39,794 nt of DNA from Candidatus Mediterraneibacter avicola (GTDB lineage: Bacteria > Bacillota > Clostridia > Lachnospirales > Lachnospiraceae). A model generated the notes under the pieces. The model was not told where the DNA came from. It was given only the letters and a program-made list of their open reading frames with translations, and searched no databases. The stretch is taken from contig DXDR01000002.1 in the NCBI GenBank assembly GCA_019115385.1, forward strand, positions 1-39,794, read 5' to 3'. A program made the position numbers and the translations under genes. Within the stretch, counting starts at the first letter, position 1, and each line of letters begins with the position of its first letter. Positions 8,749 to 19,912 of this stretch are shown piece after piece.

Positions 8749-11124
8749 ATGAATCAGAAAACTCTGACCAAACTTGAATATAACAAAATTATCGGTCTTC
8801 TGGAAGAGGAGGCCTCCTCTTTCCGCGGGCGCCAGCTCTGCCGGAGGCTGAAGCCCATGACCGATCTGGATAAGATCAATATATTTCAGGAGCAGACCGC
8901 AGCCGCTTATACAAGGATCATCCGCAAAGGACGGTTTTCCTTCGGGGATGCCGCCCCTGTTGAAGAGTCCATGAAACGGCTGGAGATTGGGGGAGACCTG
9001 AGCATTTCCGAGCTGCTGCGTATCTGCCGTCTTCTGAAAAACACCGCACGGGCCAAAGCCTACGGCCGGCACGATACCCAGGAGGATTCCGCCGACTGTC
9101 TGGACGCTTACTTTGACTGTCTTGAGCCGCTGACTCTTCTGGCAAATGAGATTGACCGCTGCATTATTTCCGAGGAAGAGATTGCAGACGACGCCAGCAG
9201 TACCCTGAAGCATATCCGACGGAATATCAACGCTGTCAACGACCGCGTACACGCTACTTTAAACAGCCTCGTAAACGGATCTCTTCGCTCCTATCTGCAG
9301 GATCCGATCATCACCATGCGGGGAGACCGCTACTGCCTTCCTGTAAAATCAGAGTACAGGGGACAGGTACAGGGACTGATCCACGACCAGTCCTCCACCG
9401 GATCCACTCTATTTATCGAGCCTATGGCTGTAGTGAAACTGAACAACGACCTGAAAGAGCTCTACGCAAAGGAACAGGAGGAAATCCAGGCCATCCTCGC
9501 GGACCTGAGCGCACAGGCCGCGTCTTATGTAGAGGCGATACGGGATGATTACCGTGCAATGACAGATCTGGATTTTATTTTTGCAAGAGGAGCACTGGCT
9601 CTCACCATGCGTGCCAGCCGTCCGGTCTTTAATCAGGAAGGGCGCATCCATATCCGCGAAGGGCGTCATCCTCTTCTGGATCCACGCACCGTTGTACCGA
9701 TCACCGTTTCCCTGGGAGATGATTTTACTCTTCTTATCATTACCGGTCCGAATACAGGAGGAAAAACAGTCTCCTTAAAAACTGTGGGACTGTTTGCACT
9801 GATGGGGCAGGCCGGGCTTCACATCCCTGCCGGGGACCGCTCAGAGCTTTCCGTTTTCCGTCAAGTATACGCGGATATCGGGGATGAACAGAGCATCGAG
9901 CAGAGCCTGAGTACCTTCTCCTCCCACATGACCAATATCGTTTCTTTCCTGAAAAAAGTGGACGAACAGTCTCTGGTGCTGTTTGACGAGCTGGGAGCCG
10001 GGACCGATCCTACAGAGGGCGCTGCTCTTGCGATCGCCATTCTCTCTTATATGCATAAGAGAGGCATCCGCACAATGGCCACCACACATTACAGTGAGCT
10101 GAAGGTATACGCCCTCTCTACGGATGGGGTGGAAAATGCATGCTGCGAATTCGATGTGGAAAGCCTGCGCCCCACTTACCGGCTGCTGATCGGCATTCCC
10201 GGGAAAAGCAACGCATTTGCTATATCTGGAAAGCTCGGACTGCCGGAATTTATCATCGAAGATGCCAGAAAACGTCTCAGCGAGCAGGATATTTCTTTTG
10301 AAGATCTGCTCTCCGACCTGGAGGCCAGCCGCCGCACGATCGAACAGGAGCGGGCGGAGATCCAGGCATACCGGAAAGAAACTCAGGAATTGAAAGCCCA
10401 GGCTGAGCAGCGCCGGCAGAAGCTGGAGGAACAGCGCGACCGGATTATCCGGGAGGCCAACGAAAAAGCCAGTGCCATTCTCCGGGAGGCCAAAGAAGTG
10501 GCGGACGAGACAATCCGTAATTTCCATAAATTTGGCAAAGAAAACATTTCCGCAGCCGAAATGGAAAAGGAACGGGAACGTCTCAGACAGAAGATAAAAA
10601 ACACACAGGCAGATGCCGCCGTAAAACCGGTGAAACAGAAAAAGAAATACAAAGCAAGCGACTTCAAACTGGGAGAGTCCGTAAAAGTTCTCAGCATGAA
10701 CCTGACCGGAACCATCGGCTCGCTCCCCGATGCAAGAGGAAACGTAACCGTACAGATGGGTATTCTCCGCTCTCAGGTCAATATCTCCGACCTGGAGATC
10801 ATAGAAGAGCCATCTCCGTATACAGCGAAAAAATTCAGCCGCACCTCAAAAAGCAGCATGAAGATGGGAAAATCACTTACCGTCAGCCCGGAAATCAACC
10901 TTCTGGGCAAAACTGTAGACGAAGCCGTGGCGGAACTGGATAAATACCTTGACGACGCAATCCTGTCACATCTGAACACCGTCCGCGTAGTCCACGGAAA
11001 AGGAACCGGCGCTCTCCGAAAAGGCATCCACGAATACCTGCGGCGCCAGAAACACGTAAAATCCTACCGGCTCGCTGAATTCGGAGAAGGGGATGCCGGC
11101 GTAACGATCGTAGAATTGAAGTAA
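8749..11124 (+). CDS. mutS2: MutS2 (RqcU) ATPase with C-terminal Smr domain
   Basis: At 791 residues this is a full-length MutS2. The core and clamp helices precede a MutS ATPase domain with Walker A GPNTGGKT at 333-340, Walker B LVLFDELGAGTDPTEG and a following TTHYSELK. A long charged coiled coil (about 520-625) leads to a KOW-like segment and the Smr domain (about 713-791). In Smr the HGKGTGALRKG loop is intact, while the usual LDLRG motif reads INLLG. MutS2 suppresses homologous recombination and, as RqcU in Bacillus, splits collided or stalled ribosomes. It sits divergent from the HtrA-like gene and is followed by a hairpin and a two-component system. Confidence 0.97.
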   Translation: MNQKTLTKLEYNKIIGLLEEEASSFRGRQLCRRLKPMTDLDKINIFQEQTAAAYTRIIRKGRFSFGDAAPVEESMKRLEIGGDLSISELLRICRLLKNTARAKAYGRHDTQEDSADCLDAYFDCLEPLTLLANEIDRCIISEEEIADDASSTLKHIRRNINAVNDRVHATLNSLVNGSLRSYLQDPIITMRGDRYCLPVKSEYRGQVQGLIHDQSSTGSTLFIEPMAVVKLNNDLKELYAKEQEEIQAILADLSAQAASYVEAIRDDYRAMTDLDFIFARGALALTMRASRPVFNQEGRIHIREGRHPLLDPRTVVPITVSLGDDFTLLIITGPNTGGKTVSLKTVGLFALMGQAGLHIPAGDRSELSVFRQVYADIGDEQSIEQSLSTFSSHMTNIVSFLKKVDEQSLVLFDELGAGTDPTEGAALAIAILSYMHKRGIRTMATTHYSELKVYALSTDGVENACCEFDVESLRPTYRLLIGIPGKSNAFAISGKLGLPEFIIEDARKRLSEQDISFEDLLSDLEASRRTIEQERAEIQAYRKETQELKAQAEQRRQKLEEQRDRIIREANEKASAILREAKEVADETIRNFHKFGKENISAAEMEKERERLRQKIKNTQADAAVKPVKQKKKYKASDFKLGESVKVLSMNLTGTIGSLPDARGNVTVQMGILRSQVNISDLEIIEEPSPYTAKKFSRTSKSSMKMGKSLTVSPEINLLGKTVDEAVAELDKYLDDAILSHLNTVRVVHGKGTGALRKGIHEYLRRQKHVKSYRLAEFGEGDAGVTIVELK

Positions 11125-11126
11125 AA

Positions 11127-11153
11127 TTCAAAAGGGGTCTGACCCCTTTTGAA
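11127..11153 (+). terminator. Palindromic terminator after mutS2
   Basis: A perfect 13-base-pair inverted repeat with a single central base (arm TTCAAAAGGGGTC, mirrored by GACCCCTTTTGAA) begins 3 bases after the mutS2 stop. The TTTTGAA arm gives a short U-rich end and the structure is nearly symmetrical, so it could act on either strand. Confidence 0.65.
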
Positions 11154-11194
11154 GAAGTTGTCTGGCAATTCTGAATAAGGAGGGATATGAACCT

Positions 11195-11896
11195 ATGATT
11201 GGGAAACAGAAGATTCTGATTGTTGATGATGATGAAAATATTGCCGAACTGATTTCGCTTTATCTTACAAAAGAGTGTTTTGATACAAAAATTGTGTATA
11301 ACGGAGAGGACGCTCTGTCGGCATTTGAATCGTACCATCCGAACCTGATACTACTGGATCTGATGCTTCCGGGTATTGACGGCTACCAGGTATGCCGGGA
11401 GATCCGGGCCAAGTCTGCCACGCCGATCATTATGCTTTCTGCAAAGGGCGAGGTGTTTGACAAGGTGCTGGGTCTGGAGCTGGGGGCCGACGATTATATT
11501 ATGAAGCCTTTTGACTCCAAGGAAATGGTGGCCAGAGTTCGGGCCGTACTGCGCCGCTATCAGCCTGTCAAAACCACCGCGGCCCCGGACGAGAAGACCA
11601 AATATGTGGAGTATGACGGTCTGGTGATCAATCTGACCAATTACTCTGTCCTCTGTGACGGGAAACAGGTCGAAATGCCTCCAAAGGAGCTGGAACTCCT
11701 TTACTGTCTGGCCTCCTCGCCGAATCAGGTATTTACACGCGAACAGCTTCTTGACCGGATCTGGGGCTACGAATATATCGGCGATACCCGAACTGTGGAT
11801 GTCCATATCAAGCGTCTTCGGGAGAAGATCAAAGATCATCCTCACTGGAAATTAGGTACAGTGTGGGGGATCGGCTATAAGTTTGAGACAAAATAA
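11195..11896 (+). CDS. OmpR/PhoB-type response regulator
   Basis: The receiver domain (1-120) has the acidic pair at D11-D12, the phospho-acceptor D55 (LLDLMLPG) and the conserved lysine in YIMKPFD. A winged-helix DNA-binding domain follows (about 135-233: PKELELLYCLASSPNQVFTR, then DRIWGYEY, TVDVHIKRLREKI). The length, 233 residues, is typical. GGAGGG lies 10 bases upstream of the ATG; an earlier ATG at 11187 runs into a stop after three codons. The kinase gene begins 17 bases after its stop, so they form a pair. The target genes cannot be told from sequence. Confidence 0.93.
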   Translation: MIGKQKILIVDDDENIAELISLYLTKECFDTKIVYNGEDALSAFESYHPNLILLDLMLPGIDGYQVCREIRAKSATPIIMLSAKGEVFDKVLGLELGADDYIMKPFDSKEMVARVRAVLRRYQPVKTTAAPDEKTKYVEYDGLVINLTNYSVLCDGKQVEMPPKELELLYCLASSPNQVFTREQLLDRIWGYEYIGDTRTVDVHIKRLREKIKDHPHWKLGTVWGIGYKFETK

Positions 11897-11913
11897 CACC
11901 GGGGTACTGACCA

Positions 11914-13323
11914 ATGAAAAGCATTTTGCACTTGAAATTTATTGTACTGTATATCATATTTGGGTTTTTGTGCATTTTCACGACCGCAACTCTGGGCGAT
12001 GAACTGATACAGAACCGCCTGGAATACGATACTTCGCGAACACTCTACCGGGAGGCTACGCTGATCGCCAGCGACTATCTGCCATCTTATTTTACAGAGG
12101 ATTCTTCTGTCCAGTCGGTTCAGGCCCAGCTTGCAGCCATGAGGCTTTATCTCGACTCTTCGCTGTGGTTTGTATCCAGCGACGGCACTCTGATCACGTC
12201 CTCCAACCTGGAGGGCACCTCTTCGCCCAAGGCGATCGAGGACTTCGATCCGGCGGAGATCGGGGGGAACCAGTATATCACAGGAACCTATCACGGATAT
12301 TTTGACGAGGATATGATCACCGTCATGGCCCCTGTCACTCAGGGCTTTTCCACAAAGGGCTATCTGCTGATCCACTCTCCCATGTCATCCATTGAGGAAA
12401 ACTGTTCTGACATTATGTTTTCTGTTTATATCTGTCTGGCGGTCATCTTTCTGCTGTCGCTCATCTTTCTGCTTGGCTTTCACTATTTTGTGTATATGCC
12501 CCTCAGGCAGATCTCGGAGGCTGCAAAGCAGTACGCGTCAGGAAATCTGGACTATGAGATTCCCGTGTACACCCACGATGAGATGGGATATCTGTCCGCC
12601 TCCTTAAACTATATGGCCGTCCAGCTCAAAGACATGGACGATTATCAGAAAAAAATCGTGGCAAATGTATCCCACGACTTCCGCTCGCCTCTGACCTCGA
12701 TCAAGGGCTATCTGACCGCAATGACCGATGGGACCATTCCGCCGGAAATGTATCAGAAATATCTGAATATCATTCTTTTTGAGACTGAACGCCTGACTGA
12801 CCTGACAAAAGATCTTCTTACACTGAATGAATTTGATACAAAAGAGCTGCTGCTGGACAAATCCCGTTTCGATATCCAGGAAGTGATCAAAAACACCGCG
12901 GCATCTTTTGAAGGAGTCTGTACGCCGAAGCATATTTCCATTCAGCTGCTTCTCCTTCCCGGCGCCATCCTGGTCAATGCTGATATGCGCAAAATACAGC
13001 AGGTGCTCTATAATCTGATCGATAACGCGGTTAAATTCAGTGAAAATGAAACTACCATTACCGTAGAAGTTACGGAAAAGAATGAAAAAGTATTTGTCTC
13101 CGTAAAAGACAGGGGTATGGGAATCCCCAAAAAAGAACTGAACAAGATCTGGGAACGTTTTTATAAATCTGATCTGTCCCGGGGCAAAGATAAAAAAGGC
13201 ACCGGACTGGGGCTGTCCATTGTAAAAGAAGTTATACAGGCACACGACGAACACATCAACGTAGTAAGCACAGAAGGAGTCGGAACCGAATTCATCTTCT
13301 CCTTAAGCAAGGCGGATGTGTAG
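11914..13323 (+). CDS. Membrane sensor histidine kinase
   Basis: This 469-residue kinase has two transmembrane helices (about 8-28 and 167-193) enclosing an extracytoplasmic sensor of about 138 residues. A HAMP domain (194-245) is followed by the dimerisation domain with the phospho-acceptor H254 in NVSHDFRSPLTSIKGY. The catalytic ATPase domain shows the N box (NLIDNAVKFS), G1 (DRGMGIPKKEL), the F box (IWERFYK) and G2 (GTGLGLSIV). It partners the preceding response regulator. The ribosome site is poor (CCGGGG), so translation may be coupled. The signal sensed is unknown. Confidence 0.93.
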   Translation: MKSILHLKFIVLYIIFGFLCIFTTATLGDELIQNRLEYDTSRTLYREATLIASDYLPSYFTEDSSVQSVQAQLAAMRLYLDSSLWFVSSDGTLITSSNLEGTSSPKAIEDFDPAEIGGNQYITGTYHGYFDEDMITVMAPVTQGFSTKGYLLIHSPMSSIEENCSDIMFSVYICLAVIFLLSLIFLLGFHYFVYMPLRQISEAAKQYASGNLDYEIPVYTHDEMGYLSASLNYMAVQLKDMDDYQKKIVANVSHDFRSPLTSIKGYLTAMTDGTIPPEMYQKYLNIILFETERLTDLTKDLLTLNEFDTKELLLDKSRFDIQEVIKNTAASFEGVCTPKHISIQLLLLPGAILVNADMRKIQQVLYNLIDNAVKFSENETTITVEVTEKNEKVFVSVKDRGMGIPKKELNKIWERFYKSDLSRGKDKKGTGLGLSIVKEVIQAHDEHINVVSTEGVGTEFIFSLSKADV

Positions 13324-13422
13324 GGAACCGGAGGGGGATAACCGTCTGAAAACAGATAGCCGGAATTCCCCGCCGGCCGTCTCCAAATACACCTTCAAAA
13401 AACTTCCGTTTTCATCCTCTTA

Positions 13423-13839
13423 TCACAGATTCCACTTCTTATCCTGGGCCAGCCTCAGCCGGTTCATTGCCCGGGCCAGCGACGCCTGCGTATGATAATA
13501 CTGCTGGATGCTCCGTTTCTGGCGCATCTGCTCCTGAGCCCGCTCTTTCTGTTCCTGGGCGCGGCGGACGTCGATATCCTCCGGCCTCTCCGCCGTATCC
13601 ACGAGAAGCGTGACGCGGTTATTTACAATCTCTGCAAATCCCGTTCCCACGGCGATCTCGCTCCACTCCCCCTCTTCCACCTGCATACGGGCAATTCCAA
13701 CTTCAATGGCAATGACCATATTTTCATGGTGGGGGAGAAGCCCCACCTCTCCGTCCGGAGCCGGGATCACAAGGTTGCGGCATCTTCCCTCGTAAAACAC
13801 TTTATCACTTGCAATAATTTTCAGACCAAATGTATCCAT
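13423..13839 (-). CDS. atpC: ATP synthase epsilon subunit
   Basis: The 138-residue product has the N-terminal beta-sandwich (FGLKIIASDKVFYEGRC, IPAPDGEVGLLPHHENMV) and the C-terminal helical hairpin that can inhibit ATP hydrolysis. It is the last gene of the operon, 15 bases after atpD. I chose the ATG at 13839 (MDTFGLK), which has GGGAG (13849-13853) 9 bases upstream; an ATG at 13845 is too close to that site and a TTG at 13848 nearly abuts it. It is convergent with the histidine kinase gene; the 99 bases between them show no clear intrinsic terminator. Confidence 0.93.
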   Translation of the reverse strand: MDTFGLKIIASDKVFYEGRCRNLVIPAPDGEVGLLPHHENMVIAIEVGIARMQVEEGEWSEIAVGTGFAEIVNNRVTLLVDTAERPEDIDVRRAQEQKERAQEQMRQKRSIQQYYHTQASLARAMNRLRLAQDKKWNL

Positions 13840-13854
13840 ATACATCAACTCCCG

Positions 13855-15261
<1,407 letters not shown>

Positions 15262-15280
15262 TCACTTTCTTTCTTCAAGA

Positions 15281-16171
15281 CTAACTTCTGTTCTGCTGGG
15301 CCCTTGCCCCGCCGCAGACTTCTGTGATCTCCTGTGTGATCGCCGCCTGCCTTGCCCTGTTATACACAATGGACAACTCCCTGATCAGGCTCTCGGCGCT
15401 GTCCGTGGCAGACTTCATAGCCATCATGCGGGCATTGTGCTCGCTGGCATATGCCTGTACAAGACAACCGTATATCATACCTGTAATATAATTCGGCACG
15501 ATTGCCTTTATCACGGCTTCCACCGACGGATACAGTGCGATCGCCTCCCTGTGCACATTAAGAGGCATCTTCATTTCATTGAAAGAACTTCTCTCAAGGG
15601 GCAGAAGTCTTATCGTCTCGGCATCCGCCTGCACAGAATTCTCCATTCGGGTATAAACGATATGGATCTCGTCAAGCCCGCCATGTCTGAACTCGTCAAT
15701 GAGCACACCGGATATATCTCTCGCCCTGTGCATGGTCGGATTCTGTACGGTATACTGAAAATTTGTCTCTATCTCAACTCCATGCTTTGCAAAATAATGT
15801 CTTCCAAGTTCTCCTACAATGTACAGTTTATGGTGCCCCGGCCTTTCCAGAATTTCCTCAGCCAGTTTTATCACATTATGATTATAGGCCCCGGCAAGTC
15901 CTTTGTCTGCTGTTACTACGATCGTGCCGATCTTTCTTTCATTTTCGGGGATCTTCTCCCGCATATCAAAGAAAGGATGTTCCAGATCCGGCACATGCCG
16001 CAGGATCCTTGAGATTTCTCCCTGCAGCGCATAGAAATACGGCTCTGTATCGGCCAGTTTCTTTCTGGCGTGGGTCATCTTGGAGGATGAGATCATGTAC
16101 ATGGCATTGGTAATCTTCATTGTGTCTTTCACACTGTTGATCCTGCTCTGTATCTCTCTGATATTTGCCAT
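15281..16171 (-). CDS. atpG: ATP synthase gamma subunit, central stalk
   Basis: This 296-residue protein has the two long terminal helices of gamma: MANIREIQSRINSVKDTMKI at the start and ELSIVYNRARQAAITQEITE near the end. The middle is the Rossmann-like region (VVTADKGLAGAYNHNVIK). Gamma rotates inside the alpha3beta3 head and couples it to the c-ring. CAGGTGA precedes the ATG. It starts 15 bases after atpA. Confidence 0.97.
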   Translation of the reverse strand: MANIREIQSRINSVKDTMKITNAMYMISSSKMTHARKKLADTEPYFYALQGEISRILRHVPDLEHPFFDMREKIPENERKIGTIVVTADKGLAGAYNHNVIKLAEEILERPGHHKLYIVGELGRHYFAKHGVEIETNFQYTVQNPTMHRARDISGVLIDEFRHGGLDEIHIVYTRMENSVQADAETIRLLPLERSSFNEMKMPLNVHREAIALYPSVEAVIKAIVPNYITGMIYGCLVQAYASEHNARMMAMKSATDSAESLIRELSIVYNRARQAAITQEITEVCGGARAQQNRS

Positions 16172-16186
16172 AATATCACCTGCTTT

Positions 16187-17692
16187 TTATAATCCTTCCT
16201 TAAATTCCCGGGCCTTTTCCACGATCCTGTCTATCAGTTCATCAGACAGCACTTTCTTTTCTTCAATCTCCTGTCCGATCTCTGGATATTTTGAATCAAA
16301 ATAGCGGAGCATATCTGCCTGGAATTTCTTAATCTCCTGCTTTGGAGTTCCCAGCAGTATCTTATGCGTAGCCGCGCACAGTGTAATTACTTTTTCGTGG
16401 AGGCTTAAAGGCTGTCCCAGGGGCTGCTTTAACAGTTCCATCAGTCCGCTTCCGTATTCCAGCTGCTCTTTGGTAGCTGCATCCAGATCAGAACTGAACT
16501 GGGTAAATACTTCCATCTCCCGGTACTGTGCAAGGTCGATACGAATGCTCCCGGACGCTTTCTTCATGGCCTTTGTCTGTGCCGCGCCGCCCACACGTGA
16601 GACAGAAAGTCCCACATTTACAGCCGGACGCATGCCGGATGCAAACAGACCGCTCTCCAGGAATATCTGCCCGTCTGTAATGGAAATCACATTGGTCGGA
16701 ATATAAGCAGATACATCTCCCGCCTGGGTCTCGATGATCGGAAGGGCGGTGATCGATCCGCCGCCCTTTTCGTCGCTTAAGCGGCTTGATCTCTCCAGAA
16801 GTCTTGAATGGAGATAAAATACATCTCCCGGATATGCCTCACGTCCCGGGGAACGTCCGAGCAGCAGAGACAACGCCCGGTATGCGACCGCGTGTTTTGA
16901 CAGATCGTCATACACGATCAGAACATCTTTCCCCTGATACATAAAATATTCTGCCATGGCGGTTCCCGCATAAGGCGCAATATACTGAAGGGGCGCGCAG
17001 TCGCTGGCTGTGGATGAAACCACGATCGTATAGTCAAGAGCCCCGTAGTTTTTCAGAGAATTTACCACCTTTGCCACAGTGGAAGCCTTCTGTCCGATGG
17101 CAACATAAACGCAGATCACGTCCTTGCCCTTCTGGTTCATAATCGTATCCAGCGCAATAGATGTCTTTCCAGTCTGACGGTCACCAATGATCAGCTCCCT
17201 CTGTCCCCGTCCGATGGGGAACATGGCGTCTATGGAAAGAATTCCGGTTTCCATCGGCACACTGACAGATTTTCTGTCAATAATACCCGGCGCCTCTCTC
17301 TCTACCGGATAATAATCTTCCGACTCAATCTCGCCGCGTCCGTCAATAGGCTCTCCCAGAGCATTTACGACTCTGCCCACAAAACCTCCGCCTACCGGAA
17401 TACCGGCGCGTTTTCCCGTGCGGGTTACCTTTGTGCCCTCACGGATCTGGGTGTCACTTCCGAACAGGATGCATCCGATCTCGTTTTTCCGGATATCCTG
17501 AACCATACCCTTCAGCCCGTTTTCAAAAGTGACGATTTCTCCGTACATGGCATGGTCAATCCCATATATGGTCGTGATCCCGTCGCCGACGGAGATGACA
17601 GTGCCCACTTCACTGTCCTTGCTCATAGCATCAAAGTTTTCTATTTCTTCTTTCAGTATGGAGATTATCTCATCTGAATTGATTGAACTCAC
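16187..17692 (-). CDS. atpA: ATP synthase alpha subunit
   Basis: The 501-residue product carries Walker A GDRQTGKT at 170-177 and the [13 protein letters not shown] and alpha-specific ISVTDGQ-like ([16 protein letters not shown]) segments. The alpha subunit binds nucleotide at non-catalytic sites and frames the catalytic ones. I favour the GTG at 17692 (reads SSINSDEII after the initiator), because GGAGG lies 8 bases upstream; the GTG at 17701 abuts that ribosome site and overlaps the atpH stop. Confidence 0.97.
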   Translation of the reverse strand: MSSINSDEIISILKEEIENFDAMSKDSEVGTVISVGDGITTIYGIDHAMYGEIVTFENGLKGMVQDIRKNEIGCILFGSDTQIREGTKVTRTGKRAGIPVGGGFVGRVVNALGEPIDGRGEIESEDYYPVEREAPGIIDRKSVSVPMETGILSIDAMFPIGRGQRELIIGDRQTGKTSIALDTIMNQKGKDVICVYVAIGQKASTVAKVVNSLKNYGALDYTIVVSSTASDCAPLQYIAPYAGTAMAEYFMYQGKDVLIVYDDLSKHAVAYRALSLLLGRSPGREAYPGDVFYLHSRLLERSSRLSDEKGGGSITALPIIETQAGDVSAYIPTNVISITDGQIFLESGLFASGMRPAVNVGLSVSRVGGAAQTKAMKKASGSIRIDLAQYREMEVFTQFSSDLDAATKEQLEYGSGLMELLKQPLGQPLSLHEKVITLCAATHKILLGTPKQEIKKFQADMLRYFDSKYPEIGQEIEEKKVLSDELIDRIVEKAREFKEGL

Positions 17693-17697
17693 CTTGC

Positions 17698-18252
17698 TCA
17701 CCTCCAGGTTAACTTTTGTTTCAGTCTGTCAAGACGCCCTTTTATACTCCAGTCGTACTCGTCATTGCCCGCGCGGAGGATAAATCCTCCCATCAGGCTT
17801 TCATTCCGGCACACCTGGATCTCGGCCTTTTCGGCGCCGTATCTGCCGCACAGAAAGGTTTCCATCTTCTGAAGCTGTTCCCGGGAAGGAGGCTCCACAC
17901 AGGAAAGCACGGCAGTCACTACGTGAGCCTGCTCCCGGCAATACGCTTCATACGCCTCAAATATTTCCCCTGCGATATCCAGTCTCTGATGCCGGCAGGC
18001 CGTTTTGAGGAAATTCCGAATCTCAGGCGGAAAGATCCTGTCGATCAGACGGAACTTCTTTTCCCTGCTGACCACCGGGCTGTCAAACACCTGGCAGAGC
18101 ACAGGGTTTTCTGAAAAAATGGTCTCAGACTCCTGCACCGCTTCCTTCGGGATTTGCAGTTCATACAGCACCCTGGCATATCTCTCCGCGGCCAGAGAAC
18201 GATATCTTTTTCCGACGTTCGTCTTTTCCCTGCTATTTATCTGCATTGTCAT
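17698..18252 (-). CDS. atpH: ATP synthase delta subunit, peripheral stalk
   Basis: The roughly 184-residue protein has the six-helix N-terminal domain ([18 protein letters not shown]) and the conserved C-terminal motif ([28 protein letters not shown] spans it; note LMGGFILR). Delta joins the b dimer to the top of F1. The ATG at 18252 has AGCAGG 8 bases upstream; a GTG at 18261 is an alternative. Either start overlaps the end of atpF by about 20 or more bases, so translation is coupled. Confidence 0.92.
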   Translation of the reverse strand: MTMQINSREKTNVGKRYRSLAAERYARVLYELQIPKEAVQESETIFSENPVLCQVFDSPVVSREKKFRLIDRIFPPEIRNFLKTACRHQRLDIAGEIFEAYEAYCREQAHVVTAVLSCVEPPSREQLQKMETFLCGRYGAEKAEIQVCRNESLMGGFILRAGNDEYDWSIKGRLDRLKQKLTWR

Positions 18253-18724
18253 GGTATTCACCTGCTTCTTTCAGAAACTGATCGTAGATTCCCTGGTTTC
18301 CGCCTGCCTGGCTTACAATCTTTTCCGCGGACGCGACAGCCAGTCCCGCGATCTCGGACTGCAGCGCTTTCATCGTTTTCTCCTTCTCAAGGCGAACAGT
18401 CTCTTTTGCGGATTCAATCATACTCCCGGCCTTCTCTCCGGCCTCGCCTATAATACGCTCATATTCTGCCTTTGCATCCACTCGCGCCTGCTCGATCATC
18501 TCAACAGACTCCTGTCTGGCGCCTTTTAGCGCATCCTGGTATTCCTGCTTCATTTTCATGGCGTCATCCTGAGCAGTCTGCGCGTTCTTCAGCCCCTCTT
18601 CGATAACTTTTCGTCTCTTTTCCATGATTTCTGTCACAGGACGGATCAGAAAATGTCTGAGCAGAAAATAAAGGACAACAAGGTTTATCATCTCATAGAC
18701 AAGATTCATGTCTAGTCTCAGCAC
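18233..18724 (-). CDS. atpF: ATP synthase b subunit, peripheral stalk
   Basis: At 163 residues this is a standard b subunit: one N-terminal membrane helix (NLVYEMINLVVLYFLLRHFL) followed by a long charged coiled coil rich in K, E and A that reaches delta. The GTG at 18724 (MLRLDMNL) is chosen because an MLR-D-NL opening is typical for the group as I recall it, with AAGGCGG about 9 bases upstream; the ATG at 18709 is the alternative. Confidence 0.93.
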   Translation of the reverse strand: MLRLDMNLVYEMINLVVLYFLLRHFLIRPVTEIMEKRRKVIEEGLKNAQTAQDDAMKMKQEYQDALKGARQESVEMIEQARVDAKAEYERIIGEAGEKAGSMIESAKETVRLEKEKTMKALQSEIAGLAVASAEKIVSQAGGNQGIYDQFLKEAGEYHDNADK

Positions 18725-18795
18725 CTCTTTACACCGCCTTTCTCTTTCATACCCGCTCCGTTTTACGCGTATCTTTTCTCACTATACCGTCCCGT

Positions 18796-19020
18796 TTATT
18801 TGAGGAAGAAAATGATCAGAAGGCCGATGATAAAGCCATAGATAGCTGTTGCCTCTGCAAGCGCACATCCAATGATCAGGGTTTTGCTGATCTTACCCTC
18901 TGCCTCAGGCTGTCTTGCGATCGCCTCTGTTGCCTTGGCTGTTGCCACTCCGATACCAATACCTGCTCCTATACCTGTTAATACTGCGATACCTGCTCCT
19001 ATTGCAATTAAAGTTTCCAT
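18796..19020 (-). CDS. atpE: ATP synthase c subunit (proteolipid ring)
   Basis: The 74-residue protein forms two membrane helices joined by the polar [10 protein letters not shown] loop. The ion-binding carboxylate is E56 in [11 protein letters not shown]. Compared with the Na+-binding c subunit of Ilyobacter tartaricus, the glutamine of helix 1 is replaced by isoleucine (I23) and the serine after the glutamate by alanine (A57), while the tyrosine is kept. That pattern favours protons as the coupling ion, an inference from sequence only. AAGGAGA precedes the ATG. Confidence 0.97.
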   Translation of the reverse strand: METLIAIGAGIAVLTGIGAGIGIGVATAKATEAIARQPEAEGKISKTLIIGCALAEATAIYGFIIGLLIIFFLK

Positions 19021-19073
19021 AATCTCAATCTCCTTTTATTCTTTATTATTGTTTTTATAATACCCGGTAATTT

Positions 19074-19730
19074 TTACTCCATCTCTTCATTCATAAACAG
19101 CGCCGTCAGGAATACAAACACGTATGCCTGAAGCAGTCCGTCAAAAATATCAAAATAAAAACTCACCGGAATCGGGATCAAAAGCGGCACGAGCGTTTTC
19201 AGAAGCTCCATAACCACAAATCCCGCAAGCATGTTTCCAAACAGTCGCATACACAGCGAAAGAGGCCGGATCACAACCTCCAGCACCATGATCGGCGCCA
19301 CTACCGGAACCGGACTGGCGAAGTGCTTCACCCAGTGCTTCAGTCCGTTTTTTCGTATTCCTGAAAACTCGATCAGGCACATACTCATGATCGCCAGCGC
19401 CGCCGTAACATTCAGATCCTTTGTGGGCGGTTTAAAACCCAGCAGCGCAATGGTATTGGACACTCCGAGAAAGAGAAGCACCGTGATCAGATATGGGATA
19501 TATCTTCGGTTTTGTTTGCCGATGATCCCTTCAAAAAAGTCCTGTGCCCAGCCGATAGCCGACTCCAGCACAAGCTGTACCTTTCCCGGATTTTCGATCT
19601 TCAGGCCGCGCGTCAAAAATATGGACACAATCACAAGAACTGCCATAATGATCCATGTCACAACCACGGACTCTGAAATTCCCCCCAGAACCGGAAGAGT
19701 AAAAACTGTCTCGCAGTTCAGTTCTTCCAT
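19074..19730 (-). CDS. atpB: ATP synthase a subunit
   Basis: This 218-residue membrane protein has five or six predicted helices, the family signature RPLSLCMRLFGNMLAGFVV with the essential arginine, and the C-terminal YFDIFDGLLQAYVFVFLTALF helix. It provides the ion half-channels next to the c-ring. It is the first gene of the operon; no atpI-like gene precedes it. The start is slightly uncertain: the only good ribosome sites (GGGAG, AGGAGGG) are 17 or more bases upstream of the ATG, but no other in-frame start fits them. Confidence 0.95.
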   Translation of the reverse strand: MEELNCETVFTLPVLGGISESVVVTWIIMAVLVIVSIFLTRGLKIENPGKVQLVLESAIGWAQDFFEGIIGKQNRRYIPYLITVLLFLGVSNTIALLGFKPPTKDLNVTAALAIMSMCLIEFSGIRKNGLKHWVKHFASPVPVVAPIMVLEVVIRPLSLCMRLFGNMLAGFVVMELLKTLVPLLIPIPVSFYFDIFDGLLQAYVFVFLTALFMNEEME

Positions 19731-19819
19731 CAGTGTTTCTGTAAGATCTCCCGTATCGCTCCCTCCTTTTTCTTCTGTCTTTTCCCGTATTATCCAGCAG
19801 ATTTCCCGTATTTTGGCGC

Positions 19820-19848
19820 AAAAAAAGCGAGAGAGCCGTTCTCCCTCG
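19820..19848 (-). terminator. Terminator-like hairpin in the atp leader
   Basis: On the minus strand CGAGGGAG (19841-19848) pairs with CTCTCTCG (19828-19835) around a 5-base loop and is followed at once after one C by seven T (19820-19826). This is a canonical intrinsic terminator. It sits about 60 bases downstream of the predicted start of transcription and about 90 bases before atpB, inside the operon leader. Confidence 0.65.
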
Positions 19849-19912
19849 AACCCGCTGTATAATACTGCTTTTCAGATTGTTTTTTATCCTGTTTTTCTGA
19901 AAAGTTGACTAA

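Noticed and set aside
13324-13422. Terminator between the histidine kinase gene and atpC
   Set aside because: Short pairings exist (TCTG-AAAA-CAGA) but no stem followed by a T run on either strand is convincing.
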